Under the pieces are notes generated by a model. That model had not been told where the DNA came from and searched no databases. It saw nothing but the letters and a program-made list of their open reading frames with translations. This document shows positions 1-12,289 of a stretch of DNA of 60,000 nt, in pieces (position 1 is the stretch's first letter; the number at the start of each line of letters is the position of its first letter). A program made the position numbers and the translations under genes. The DNA is from Membranipora membranacea (taxonomy: Eukaryota > Bryozoa > Gymnolaemata > Cheilostomatida > Membraniporidae): positions 14,572,001 through 14,632,000 of the forward strand of contig OU612068.1 of NCBI GenBank assembly GCA_914767715.1, in the 5' to 3' direction.

Positions 1-287
1 TGTGGCAATGTTCGAGGATTAGTTTTCTTAGTGATTCTTAACTCGTTTGCTATTGTTAGCGTTGAGAGAACGGAGCATTTTTTCCGATATTGCCTTATTG
101 ACGTCAAAGACCATTACGAGTTGAGTGTAAGAGTTTTAAGTAATTGTTTCAAGGATGTGTTGAAGCCCTGTGGGACCGCAGGGCTGTCCGATTCATGCTG
201 TAGGTTTTTCTGTGATAATTGCAATTGGCTATTTGCCATGCAAGGCAAAATTTCCTGCAGTTACTTTGCATATTATTACTTCAATAG

Positions 288-3200
288 ATTCGCTTTGAGG
301 GTATTCGTGGTGCTGCAAGTGTAAGTGATATGGCTATAGACATGATCAAGTATCACCCATCAAAATGTGCTGACCTACCACCTGTCAGTGACCAAGTCAC
401 CCTGGCAGCTCTGGATCTAAGACTGAGCTGTAGCTTCGAGGGTGAGTCCATCTATCTCACTGGTACATTGAAACATGATAGTTTAGCTAGTGTGTGTAGC
501 ACCAATTTTGCTAGCTGGGGGCAATGAACTAGTTTAGTTCATTGCTGGGGGGAGGTTGGCAATAAGAAGTAATGAGCTTCAGTAAATGTAAGCTCGTAAT
601 TGTGATTTGACCAAAATTGCAAAGCTTATTGTTCAAATACTTTACACCTCTTGGTAGCCTGTCTTGATGAGTTTTGTTGGTGGGGGAGGGAGGGAGGGTT
701 ACAGCCTCTACGGTAGTTGGGGTTATCTTCAGACAATGTTTGAGAGGACAATTACGCTATGATCATTGTTTAAGTGTTGCACATAGTTTGTGAGTGCATT
801 CCTGTAGAGCAAGATAGATCTGAGGGGGCCTAGAATGGAGGAAAAATCCATCGAGAAATTCTCCCCTATGAGTTATCACTTCTTCTGTGGCACTAATCAC
901 CTGGCAGTGAAAGTCTTCTGCTACCAACCTGAGAAGGAGTGGTATGACTTGGGTTAGATTCAAAATCAAGTGTATGAGTCAGGAGTAGTTAAATGCCTAT
1001 TATCAGCCGATCAGCTTGTTTGTAGGTGGGCTTCTGTATTACAACTTGTATCCCAGATAAAATTTCTGTCAATCAGTCTCTAGATTGGATTATACTCTGA
1101 ATATTGTGTTCTCAACTCCAAGTTTTAATTTTTTTTTCCAGAAGGTACAACATGTGACTTCATGTCTCAGTCTAGTGAAGATGCTGCTGAATGGATTATT
1201 CACACTGGTGATACTCCTACATCTCAAACTGGTGCAGAGAAAGCAGCAGATGGAATATATTACGCTTATATAGAAACTTCACATATGGATCCAGAGACAA
1301 GTGCCATTCTGGAATGGTCACCACCCTTCATGAATGGTAAGTATTCTGCTATTTTACTAATGCTTTGATTGGCTAAAGTCTCCCAGAAACTATTCAGAGA
1401 ATTGTTGGATTTGAGCTGTTTTTATGAATACAGTATCGAGAACACCAGTTTTGAGTCCTTTCCATGGAGAGTGATCAAAACAGCAGATTTTTTAATAATT
1501 TTTCATCACACAATTTACACATTTGGTTGAAATCTATGTCTTTGTTATTTAATAGGAGATTATTGTCTTAGCTTGGCCTACTCAATGTATGGTTCGAATA
1601 CTGGCACCCTGAACTTGTACTATGAAGATCCCCAAGACATGAAGAGGAGGCTCATATGGTCTCTGACAGGAGAACAAGGCGAGAAATGGTTAACTGGGAG
1701 TGTCGATGTGCATTTCCATCAAGAGGGCAAGGTAAATTTTATATTTATTTATTTATAGAGGTTTTCTAAAAGTTTATAATTAGTAACTTGTTGACCTCAC
1801 ATACATAAACATAGATATAGAAAATGACTTGAATAAGAACAATGACGCAGATAGTGAGAACGAAGACTTGCAAGCCAACTATATGGACTGGATGTTGCTG
1901 CTCCAGGGTTGGTCAAAACTTCATAACATTATTCGCTTTCCTATCTTGCAATGAATTGACGCATTTAAAAATAACAAAACAATCAAATTATCCTCCATGT
2001 TCTTATCCTGGTCCTCAATGTTTTTAAAGCATTGAAAAAACTTTAATAGGAATTTCTGCACTACAATCGTCCATCTAACCATTGTGTTGTCTCCATAGAC
2101 TTAAGTTAAGTATTAGCCTGTCTTGACTAGATTTGTTCTGTGGTGGGGGGGGGGGGAGGGGTGAGAACCCCAACAAACAAAACATTGTCAAGAGAGGCTA
2201 GTTAAGTCTATGGTTGGCTCTGATTGGTTGGGTCAGAGCCAATTCATTGTCTATCATCGATCCATTAAAGTCAAAATATTACTCGTAATCCATCTCATTC
2301 AACAGATATTGTTTGAGGCTTTTATGGGTCCACACTTCCATTCTGATATAGCCATAGACAGACTGGTGATGCAGAAAGGTCCCTGTGAGACTCTAGGAAC
2401 TGTGCCTAAGGAAGCTGTCGCAGATAAAAGTGGTATGTAAAATTAAAACTAGGACCTCATATTCACTACATCTCCATAGATCGACCTGGAGCTATTTTCA
2501 GGGCTCTACGAGCCATGGAAATTCGCACTGAGCCCGAAGGTTTAGTTCGCACTGAGCTGTGCAGGCCAAATCAGGCTGACATGGCTGAGCGGTTAGCATA
2601 ATAATATTTAACCTTCGTGGCCGGGGTACCAGTCCCGGAGAAGTCACATTTTTTTAATGTTTCATCTTGGCTCTCTACATTGGAACGTATGCATATTTCG
2701 AGGTTGAGCCAAGAGGTGACAACTCAGTTAACCTTAAAGTTTGCTAGTAAGCCAAGCATTTCTTATCAAGCGAAAAAAATGTAACAGTGAAATTGATTAA
2801 TTGTTTACTTTTTAGTATATAAATGCGGCTTTGAGTATGATAAGGCATGTGATTTCATGAGTTTGAGTACCAGTTATGCTTCTGAATGGCTTCTCCGACA
2901 CTCAAAGACACCAACAAGTCGCACAGGACCCACTAAAGCCGGTGCACAGAACTACTATGTTTACATGGAGGCCAGTGGCAAGGCTGAACATGATACTGCA
3001 GTGCTCACTCTCGAAAATCCAGAACACAAGTTAGGTACGTAAAGACAAAAATGAACCCATCAACATGTTCTATGCATGCTTTATTCAAATTTATTTTGAA
3101 CAAAGAAATATATTGACTCATTATTAAATAATGAGCGAGAATGATTTAGCCACCAACCAACTTGAACATAGAATTGTCACATCAATTGAGTGAGAGAGAC

Positions 3201-6200
3201 AACTAACATATGTAAGTCTTTGGATCTTGGTGTCAAAGAATGGTTAGTAAGTATTTCAGTTATCAGACATATTTGATGAGATAGTACAAATTCTTACCCA
3301 TTACTCTAGGTACACAATGTTTGAGATTCATGTATCATATGTACGGAAGTTCAATGGGAGCATTGAATGTTTATCATGGAAACCCGAGCTCTGGAACTAG
3401 CATCTGGACTATGGAAGGCGATCAAGGTGACCAATGGAACCATGCATCTGTGATTGTTGGAGGCTGGACATCAATGTCTACAGTGAGTGATTCAGTGAAT
3501 CAAAGACGAGTCAGTTTTAGTATTTTCTATTCCGTTCAACCAATGTCCCATTCCACGCTGGCATCAGGATTACACGTTTTAGTATGTGTATCTCTGGGTA
3601 CCCACCATTAATTGTTAAAATTGAACTCTGGTCATCACACCAAATTCTTTGAGATGGTACTCATGCTAAGTGATTAGTTTGTTATCTATCCATCAGAAAT
3701 ACACATGCAATCGGACATCACGTGATCAGTGTGAAGTCTTCCATCAAGTCTGAGGCAGGAAATTTCTTTTGCAATAGCACAAATTTGTACAGTCGCTGTT
3801 TCATACATTTTGTGTCCCATTATTGAGCTTGACCACTTTTACCACTTTAGTTGTCCATAGAGGCTGTTTGTGGCTCTGGATCTCACAGCGATATAGCCTT
3901 AGATCAGATATCACTAGAGGAAGGGGGCTGTCCAGAGGGTACCACTCCGCATGCAGCTGTTCTTGTTGATGATTCTTGTAAGTGGATTTCATTCCTATCC
4001 ATTGATATGAATCTATGGATCAGTGGTAAAATACATAGCGGGGCTTTAATATAAATCAGTGTTCCCATCATCATAGGGGAGTTTATTTGCACGCCCTTAG
4101 TTTGTTATAACAAGTAATTTCTCGTATCCCATATGCCTCTCGTCAGAGAAATTGTCAATTTATGTTTTAACTTTTGGTATTCTCTCTGCAGCTTTTACAT
4201 GTGACTTTGAGGATGGCGTTTTCTGCGATGGTCTTATTAATGAGGCTGGGACAACCTTGCAATGGGAAGTTCACTCTGGAAAAACGCCCACTAGTGGTAC
4301 AGGCCCATCAAGTGCCCATGAAGGTAAACCCATAAACCATCTACGTTCATATACATTCATATACACACATATACTTTGATATAAAACCGTATGTGTCCAC
4401 GTACAGAGTGCTAATATATGAGAGCTGTTTGCCTTAGCTTCTTTTTCATCCTTCCTTTGCTATGGGCAGACTTGCTTGACTTATGTTGCAGAACTCCTAG
4501 TGGAATATTGCCCCAGATGGGCAGATATTTAATTGTTCTATATCTTGTTCACAGGAAAGTATTATGCTTACTTTGAGTCTAGCTGGAAAAATCCGGGTCA
4601 GAGTGCAAAGATGTTGATTGATCGCTTCTTTAAAGAGGGTGAGTCACGACTACACAATATCAATCCTAGAAATGAAAACAAGTCACTGCTATCGATGATG
4701 GAAGCTACCATTTAGCTCAAGCTTTGCCTGGCTATTTATGCTATTATAAATTTAAAGGCCATGTATGGCTCAGTCAAAATCATCAAAGTTTTCAAAATTT
4801 CAAAGATCTCTCCAGCTGACTGTCACTTTGTCACATATTTTGTGGGCGATATATACTGTTGTACCAGCATGCTTCTCTTCTCTCCATGGTGTTTTACTGA
4901 TAACTTAATGCTCTTACTTTCACATTGAATCCATCAATGTCTCCAATTACATAATGGAAAGTTTCAAGGATGGATGTGCATAACTTCCTGAGATATAGCC
5001 GTTTAAAAGATGCCCCTCCAGATCTTATTAATTTGCTTGTTTTGATGGCTCCCTGCAGGTCACATGACTTGTCACAACATAGCATTATTTCAGTTCAATG
5101 AAAGAATTGGCTGTTGTGATAAAAGCTTTCATGGTAGCAATTTTCTACTAACTTCATGAATTCCCATGTGCAACATCCATCTGTGGATCGCTATAATCAA
5201 CCTTTTTCACACTGTTATGTGTTTCACTCAAAAAAAGCAGCTACCAACGGCCAAGGTGTTATACTTGGTCCTTGATAACATATTGATCACAAGTAGTCCT
5301 GGTAAGTTGGTTAAAAAATGTCAGTTAAAATTGCAAGGATCCATCACTCACCACATTCCGGAGAATGGGTGGCGAGATAGGGGTGCCTTAGGGGCGAGGC
5401 CGCAATATCTGCGCCAACTCGCTCCCAGTTTCTAGGCAACACTTGCGTGCTGGAGTTCGGCGCTCTAACCAACTGAGCCACCTCCTACTCCTTTGACACA
5501 TTGATGATACTTATTTGTCAGCCAACATTTCCGATGCCTTCATGAAATATATCACAATATTCATTCATATTGTTGTTTTCCCTAGCACAGACCTATGAAC
5601 ATATAGAGACTCTATTTATTTATATGTTTTTGTGGTTCCTTGTTTTTGTTCAGACCTAGAACAAGTTTAATCCGGTTTGCCTGCATACTAATTGCTCCCT
5701 TTCCGCAGCGGCTACACCAGTTGAGGGGGAGCAACTCCGAATGCAGGCAAATGGAGCAAACTTGGTCCGGTGCCGACACTACAAAACTGAAACAACATCA
5801 TACAAGTAAGGAAATGGATATACTTTGGATAAAATCCACATGCAAATCAGTTTGTGAAAATGATAGTCTTACAGTGTCTATGTATATTTTTAGGCCCGCG
5901 CTGTCTGAAGTTTTATTATCACATGTTGGGATCCGGTATGGAGACGGCTCAGCTTTCAGTGTACTCTGAAGGCGGTGAGGTTTACTTTGAAGCATCCAAA
6001 GATCATGGTGATAAATGGAACCTTGCAAATGTTGACATAGATTATTCATCCAGCGATCAGGTAACAACAAAATTATAACAATATTATAATAATTATAATG
6101 CCAAACCTACCCGTATATATGGTATCATATTGATAGTCCCATTTTATTTAAGAGCACTATAGCAACTTTTAAAAAGCCTCTGGACACAGTTAAAACTATT

Positions 6201-6937
6201 AGCTTTACTGGGAAGAGAATTCTTCTCAATTTTTTCAACAACTAAAGCTATCCCTTCCTTATTCATAAATATATGAAATGCACAGAACATGGTCCCCTGA
6301 AGTCGTGGAAATATTTGAAAAACATGATTATTGGCATGTGAATTGGCTCATCTTTTACCCAAGCAAATCTCAAAAGCCTGCAAGCATTACCATAGCTGTA
6401 AATCAGATTGGATCTATTATATGACTTTCCAAATACAGCCACCTTCAGATATTATATGACTTTCCAAATACAGCCACCTTCAGATATACACCAGATAGTC
6501 TAAATAAACTCCTTCATCAAAAGTTCAGTTGCTATCCCTTCTACCCTGCGAAAAACACATCTGATATGTATTGCACTCAATTAGCAAGACGGGGAAAACA
6601 CAACAAAGATTGATATAAACTGTCCCCCACAGTTTTCGAGTTGTATTCTCCTTAAAATTCTCCTCAAACTCTAGTTTCAACTCATTACCCAAAATTCATG
6701 GACATCCTGCGGATCCATTAGATAGACATGACCGTGCAGGTATCAGGTGTCAAACGTGAAGTTTCCCTGATTATGTCGATTCAAAAGATTTCAAATGTTT
6801 CAAGGGCTGATTATGTATATCTGTCATAACATTGAATGTTGAATTTGTTCCAGGTGGTGATCAAGGCGGTGAGGGGAAGCAACTACAAGTCAGATATCGC
6901 TATCGACAGCATCAGGTTCTCAGCTGGCAAATGTTAA
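288..6937 (+). CDS. Secreted multi-MAM-domain protein (5' end outside window)
   Basis: Exons seen: 288-441, 1142-1336, 1556-1731, 2306-2432, 2816-3034, 3310-3482, 3851-3977, 4192-4323, 4555-4638, 5894-6060, 6854-6937 (stop TAA). Phases agree at every junction. The product is the tail of one MAM domain followed by three complete MAM domains and ends on the final Cys of the last one, with no membrane segment after it. MAM hallmarks repeat: a CxFE start (CDFEDG near 4200), TPTSxTGP (near 1215, 2905, 4290), LxxxYHMYG-type strands (3327, 5905) and the closing SDIAIDxI...C motif (near 325, 2345, 3885, 6893). MAM domains are extracellular adhesion or protein-interaction modules, so a secreted or matrix protein is likely. 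The start, signal peptide and any other domain types lie upstream of the window, so the protein cannot be named further. Introns hold SINE copies at about 2.5 and 5.4 kb. Confidence 0.88.
655..745. repeat. G-rich dispersed repeat with AGCCTGTCTTGA start
   Basis: This intronic stretch starts with the word agcctgtcttga followed by a G-rich tract. The same word and layout recur at 2115-2200 and 22249-22310, and its complement occurs in the foldback at 17.5 kb. It is probably a dispersed MITE family. Confidence 0.5.
2115..2205. repeat. Foldback copy of the AGCCTGTCTTGAC repeat, with G-run
   Basis: The stretch begins agcctgtcttgac and ends gtcaagagaggct, its near reverse complement, around a run of G at 2142-2154. 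It lies in a MAM-gene intron. Confidence 0.55.
2500..2735 (+). mobile_element. tRNA-derived SINE, family A, intronic
   Basis: An A-box-like sequence (tggctgagcggttagca, about 2583) is followed by a degenerate B box (gggtaccagtcccgg). The tail ttgagccaagaggtgacaac recurs in opposite orientation at 18.6 kb, and the head (ttcgcactgag) is also shared. Both copies are diverged. Confidence 0.6.
5345..5492 (-). mobile_element. tRNA-like SINE fragment, minus strand
   Basis: The reverse strand reads ggaggtggctcagttggtta then gagcgc, a near-perfect tRNA A box. No convincing B box or acceptor stem follows, so a SINE head is more likely than a working tRNA. It lies in the MAM-gene intron between 4638 and 5894. 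Confidence 0.5.
6416..6485. repeat. Perfect 35-bp tandem duplication
   Basis: The 35-base unit at 6416-6450 is repeated without a mismatch at 6451-6485, inside the last intron of the MAM gene. The identity points to a recent slippage or double-strand-break repair duplication. Confidence 0.9.
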
Positions 6938-7017
6938 ACTCAAGATTAGGAGTGGAACAGTGCAGTGTAAGAAGAATATTATCGAAATAACAAAAGAAAG
7001 AAAGAAAAAATGTATTA

Positions 7018-7023
7018 TTTATT
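7018..7023 (-). terminator. Poly(A) signal of the cysteine protease gene
   Basis: AATAAA on the minus strand, about 150 bases past the protease stop codon. It lies inside the 3' UTR predicted for the convergent MAM gene. Confidence 0.6.
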
Positions 7024-7046
7024 TATGTTTAACCATTATTAATGGA

Positions 7047-7052
7047 AATAAA
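7047..7052 (+). terminator. Poly(A) signal of the MAM gene
   Basis: AATAAA 110 bases after the TAA stop of the MAM gene. Cleavage 10-30 bases downstream would carry the transcript past the opposing gene's signal. Confidence 0.65.
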
Positions 7053-7168
7053 AATTGTTTTGTCCATTTGGCTGATGTGCAATTTGAATGTTGATGGTCT
7101 TACTCGATAGATGTCACGGTTTTAGCACCCTTCAATACCCGACGTCCCATATGAAAATGATGTGATCA

Positions 7169-9602
7169 TTAATACACAGTAACTGCATATTTGGCAATAC
7201 CACATATGTTGTAGCCTCTCTCCATGTAAAGGTAACCATTGACTCCTGTTTGGTTTCCCCATGAGTTCTTCACAATCCAGAAATCGATTTTTTTATCGTT
7301 GGTGCCGTAACCTACTACAACCATTGAATGTGCAATTCCACCATTCAGCTCCTTACATTCTTTGTCACTATACACTCCTTCACTTGCGGATCTAATATAG
7401 TCCTAAAAAACAAGAGTGAAATATACAATATTTAATATGTGTGAGGCCCATTCTGCGTTAAAATTTGTAGCTGCCCCTCACGCCTGCAACTTTGATCAGC
7501 TGTTCAGTAAAGCGCATTCTCATCCATTATGTACAAACCATTTGATCATAAATGATCGAGATCTTGAAAAGTCATGGTTTTCAGCGTCATTCCGTTTCAA
7601 CACCATCAGTGCCATTTAACTTGCAGTTCAAGGCAAAACGATGATGAGATAAGATAAGATAAGATAGCTTTTATTGGTAAACTTTGTCAAAACCAAGGTA
7701 CAATCAAGTGATGATGCTGACTTTCCTCTGATGCTCAAGTCAATGGTGTATTATGCATGCCCTAGTTCATTGCCAAAGCCAATACCCATTGTGATGGTGG
7801 GCGAGGGCATAGTCATACTCATTACCATCAAGCATGTGGCAGACAATTTGTTTCACTCTCAAAAGAATACTGTAATCTTACCATGAGTTTATCGCTCAGT
7901 CTTACACCAGTGACAGCTACTGGTCCATGCCGACCAACTTGTTGTTTGAGTTCTTCTTCACTATGGACAGTTCTCACAGTGTAGGGAGCCTGTGGGTGTC
8001 TTGTCTTGTCTTTCTTACAGACACCTTGTACCTGCAAAAGAGTTGCCATATACCGGTATCATTGAAATACTCAATGATACACAGAAAATACAAGCTGCTG
8101 CTTAGTTTTTGACAGTGTGACAACTACCAGTTACCGATAGCTGATTAGTGTATTATATTTATTGGCACATGTAAGGATGCGATCGGATATCCACTAATTC
8201 CGAAACTTGTTTCAAGATGTTGTTCAGAGCTTATAGAGAAACAAATTGACCTGATCATTCTCAATGTTTGAGCTATTTTGGGATACTCATCACATGCCAA
8301 GTTAGTCTGTAGAATTGATATGAATTTATGGATTAGTGGTAATATACGCAGCATGGCTATTAGTGGAGATATGCCATCAGTGTGAAGTTTTGTGTCAGGA
8401 TCTAAATAAAGCTATAATATAGACAGTTTTCTGAGCTCTGATTTAAGCCTCAATTTGGAATTGTCCTCTCTCCAGTTTGTTACTTTTTACCCACGCCGCA
8501 TAGGAAAAACATGCTGAAAAGAGGGTTATCTTGATAACCGCTTATCATAGGATAAAAATTGTTTTTGATTCAGAATCTGCAACATTGAAAACTCCTAATG
8601 AACAATGTTTGGTAAATAATTTTAGTATTTGGATAGTCAATTATAGCATTTTCTGCCAGTTTTGCGGACAATTTGGCAGAATCATTCATGAGTTTCGTCA
8701 CTAAAATTAAGACTTATCAACAGTCAAGCCTCCAATGATTTGGAAACCCTATCTCCCAGGGTTTTCAATGGTGCAGACTCTGAATCAAAAATCATTTTTA
8801 TCCTAGCATCAGCGGTTTTCAATAAAACCCTCTTTCAGCAGGTTTTTCCTATACGGCGTGGGTTAAAAGTACCAAACTGGAGAGAGGACAACTCCAAATT
8901 GGGGCATAAATAAGAGCTCAGAAAACTGTCTATTGGCACCTTTTATGTTACGCATTGATTGACGTCCCAGTAACATCTTCAAAAACTCTGGCAAGCTGCT
9001 TGACAAAAGTTTACTTGTGGGTCAATCAAAGATGAGAAATGTGGTCAAGTATCCATACATGAATAGCCATACGCTTGCTCAGGGTCAGATATGTACCCCT
9101 CATCTTTACAATATATATCAGCGGCCAATTGGATATGGAATGAACAGGATTTTAACAAGACTTACACCAGAACACTTAATCAGCCTGGGAGGCTGTCGGG
9201 AGTAGTTGGTGTTGGTGTCCCCCCCACCCTAGCCCTGTTCACAGTGGCCGTGTGAACAGGGCTACCCCACCCACCATCCCCCAACAGCCTGCCCAGGCTA
9301 ACACTTACTGCTGTGTAAGGGTAGTCAGCTTCAAACACAATTCCACCACTGTTGTTCACATAGATTAGTGCTTTCTCTACTCGGCCTCCCGAGCACCCAT
9401 TATTAGTTGTATCACAATCCACTAGAAACTGTAACATTGAACAAAGTGTGTAGCTATTTCAAATTAACCGCAATCGTTAGTTGATCCAAGGAGTAAATGT
9501 TACCGGTTGATTGCTAAAAATCTTCTTCCTTTGAATATTTATGCTTCAAAATCACAACCATAGACTTACTATACTCCCTATATTTATATATGTTATATAT
9601 AT

Positions 9603-9633
<31 letters not shown>

Positions 9634-9635
9634 AT

Positions 9636-9670
<35 letters not shown>

Positions 9671-11964
9671 TATATATTACGTCGATGTTCACTACCATCA
9701 CTTTCTCCAAATAATGATAATTAAATATTTCGAAGCTATTAGTGTTTTTTTATAGCTGCAAAATATCAAGTTATCTTTTTTTTTTTGAAAAAAGGGTAGC
9801 CTACTGGGTACTTGATATGGGCGTTTACTAAACACAAGCTGAAGATAAGTGGATGTGCAGACCAAAACACAACACGGAGTCAGATTACCTGTGGTGAAAA
9901 GTCGTAAAGAACTTTATTTGTCTTGAGAAATTGATAGGATTCAAGAACACCTGCTGCAGCAAACGCCCAACAAGAAGCGCAGCTAAACTCGGTTCTTGTA
10001 AACTGGGATTTGATAGCAGTCACTGCACCTTGGAGAAAAAAATGAGAGATAAGGATCTAAACAAACACGACAAGAAAAAATAGATTTTTCAGGTCATTGC
10101 CGTGGTTTTTATTCTTCTTCCTCCAACCCAGAGAGTTGGGAAGTTGAAAGGTCAGTTAATGCTTGCTCTTACTAACAGACTAAATAGTATAATTACTCAT
10201 TCCATTGGTTTTATCATATTTCTTATCATATATCCTGATCAGAAATCTAAAAGTAGGGTTTTGGCCTACCTTACAGCTCAACTAAACATTTTTGCATTTT
10301 AATTTTGTAAGAATGTTTTAATATAATATTTACCAGCTGCTCGCCAATCTTTAGAAGGAGGACAGTCATTCTGTAAGTTTTTGGCTCTGGATTTCCTACT
10401 GTTTGTGAATATCTCGTACTCGGGATCTTTTCCTGCGCTATGGCATATCACAGGCTCAATAAACTTATACCATTGTTCATAACTCTGTGACAATAGTATT
10501 GGAAACATAATTGATATAAAATACAATCCTGCAATGCAGTTAGAAAATACCTTTCTGACAAAGGTATTTCTTGAATCCGATTTATCTTAAAACAAACACT
10601 ACACTGTCACCAAGGCAACAGGAGATACTTCCTGGCACTCATAATGGATCATCTGACCAAAATCTTTGGTTCAGTTTGGGTTGAGCTTCTTTTGAATTGA
10701 ATTCTAAAATTTGACCAATTTCAAATAGATAAATATCTTAACTGGCATCTTTGTTATGTTAGTCCATAGCCGGAGTTTCCAGGCTGCGAGTTATAACCAC
10801 AATACTATTACTTGGGAATTTCTCCTCCATGCGTACAAAGCGAATATACCATATAGGATGGACACACAGACAGAGTATGGGAGCAGTCTTTACCTCATTG
10901 TAAATATTTAATACAATGCCTCCTTATCAATCATGCTTTTGTGTTGAAATTACAATGCCAAATAGTTTACTCTTCCAAATGATAAGAGCAGTGCCTGTTT
11001 AACCAGGGGCTTATTTTTCTCATGGCAAGCTTTGAATTATTTTTGGTTCTAGCAGACAAAAAATTCATATCAGCTTTGAACAAATGTGTATTGTCTATTG
11101 GGTGTAATTCTGGGAAGATTATTCATCATTGTTACCAATGGAAATGGAAATGTCATGGAAAACATCATACCAGGATGATAATTAATGGATGTCTGCCCCT
11201 CAAATATAAGTGTATAATAAAAACCAATGTTATTCGACGAGTATGATCTCTTTCTTCTTTCTGTTTCAATATTAAAGTTGTAGAAGGTGAGCACAGCGCC
11301 AATAATTGATATTGATCTGTACAGTGTTTAAATGTGAAACACCTACCATGTCTGTAAATATTGAATCACCCATACGGTACGTCTCCTCTCCTTTCTCATA
11401 ACGCTCATTGTGTGACTTCATCATATTTGTGTTGTTTAACCAATAACCTTGTCTGTGAGAATAACGTGACATCATATTCAACAATAATTTAAATGGTAAG
11501 CATGAGTTACATAGAAGGTTAGCGTAATGGATACAGGATGATTAATTTCCAATTGTGTCAAAATATTAAAAGGATCAAGAACAGGGCTATATTCTTAACC
11601 TTGTCCAAGAGGACGTCATAGGACGAGATTTTTTTTATCTAATCATTTTAATTTGTCTTATTAGAGAGATATGCTAAGGAAAAGTGTTAGCTATATTGCA
11701 GCGATATTATGTATTGTTAAGATACATGAATGAGGTAAAACATTAAACTTGCCGTGTGTTATCCTCTCTCATAGTTGTATAGCTTTTGTTAAAAGCCTTT
11801 TTGTATGCCTCCCACTCGGTTATCTGTACAAAGTCATTGTGGAGGTATATGCCTGATGTCACAAAGAGTGACGTGGTCAAGACAGTGAACAGACCAGTGA
11901 TGATCCATGATGTAATACAAAGGCTTGATAGGGGAAATCCCCCAGCTACTATTATCGCATTCAC
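7169..11964 (-). CDS. Papain-family (C1A) cysteine protease with I29 propeptide
   Basis: Seven exons on the minus strand: 11753-11964 (ATG at 11964), 11347-11452, 10334-10484, 9889-10028, 9309-9428, 7882-8031, 7169-7402. All phases agree, giving 1113 nt or 370 residues. Order: an N-terminal hydrophobic stretch (about residues 12-45, signal anchor or signal peptide), an I29 prodomain (EWEAYKKAFNKSY; NERYEKGEETYRMGDSIFTDM across exons 1-2), then the mature enzyme from about DWRAAGAV. The catalytic Cys is in CASCWAF, the His in AHSMVVVGYG and the Asn in VKNSWGN; GCSGG and YPYTAV are also present. An oddity is that the segment between the oxyanion-hole Gln (IKSQ) and the active-site Cys is five residues longer than in papain. 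Intron 1 appears to use a GC donor (cacg|gcaagt), where the broken second copy has GT. The likely role is lysosomal or secreted proteolysis. The exact clade (cathepsin L-like or divergent) is not certain. Confidence 0.9.
8419..8933. mobile_element. Foldback MITE, about 515 bp
   Basis: The two ends are long imperfect inverted repeats. They start atagacagttttctgagctc on the left and end with its complement on the right, and the match runs over about 80-100 bases per arm, including the gaattgtcctctctccag segment. It has no coding capacity and lies in intron 5 of the protease gene. Confidence 0.8.
9588..9678. repeat. (AT)n-rich microsatellite
   Basis: About 90 bases of alternating AT with a few C and G interruptions, able to extrude cruciforms, in intron 4 of the protease gene. 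Confidence 0.9.
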
Positions 11965-12003
11965 TATGGTCCCATGCTTCGATTTTGTGGTTCACTCCAA
12001 TTT

Positions 12004-12165
12004 CGAATGGTTAAAATCCAGTGGATTCTAACCATTCCCATGATGCGAAAAACATGGAAAGAATCTGCCGCGGCCGGGACTTGAACCCTGTCCTGCCGCG
12101 TGTTATTCCTTTGAATGCATTATATGCAAGCGCCGCTAACCATTCAGCCAGCCCCCAATTAGGAA
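12004..12165 (-). mobile_element. tRNA-derived SINE with terminal hairpin
   Basis: The reverse strand carries an A box (ggctgaatggttagcggcgc, about 12145) and a good B box (cagggttcaagtcccgg, about 12080). It is followed by a 33-base palindrome at 12004-12036 (gaatggtta...taaccattc). The acceptor stem does not close, so this is a SINE and not a tRNA gene. It sits directly upstream of the protease first exon. Confidence 0.65.
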
Positions 12166-12289
12166 ATGGGTCGAATAAACACGCTATGGATATTCGCGTC
12201 CAAAAAGTCATTCGTCACAATCGGAATTTGATTTTAATGCCGTTCCCATGGGGCGATTACTCCCGAAATCCTTACAAAATCGACACATG

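Noticed and set aside
5711-5810. Possible extra exon of the MAM gene (after cttTccgcag)
   Set aside because: Splice-like signals are present, but the encoded peptide does not resemble a MAM segment, and joining 4638 directly to 5894 already gives a continuous MAM domain in phase.
12054-12165. Minus-strand tRNA gene
   Set aside because: A and B boxes are good, but no acceptor stem or clear anticodon arm forms, and extra hairpin sequence is attached, so a SINE is more likely.
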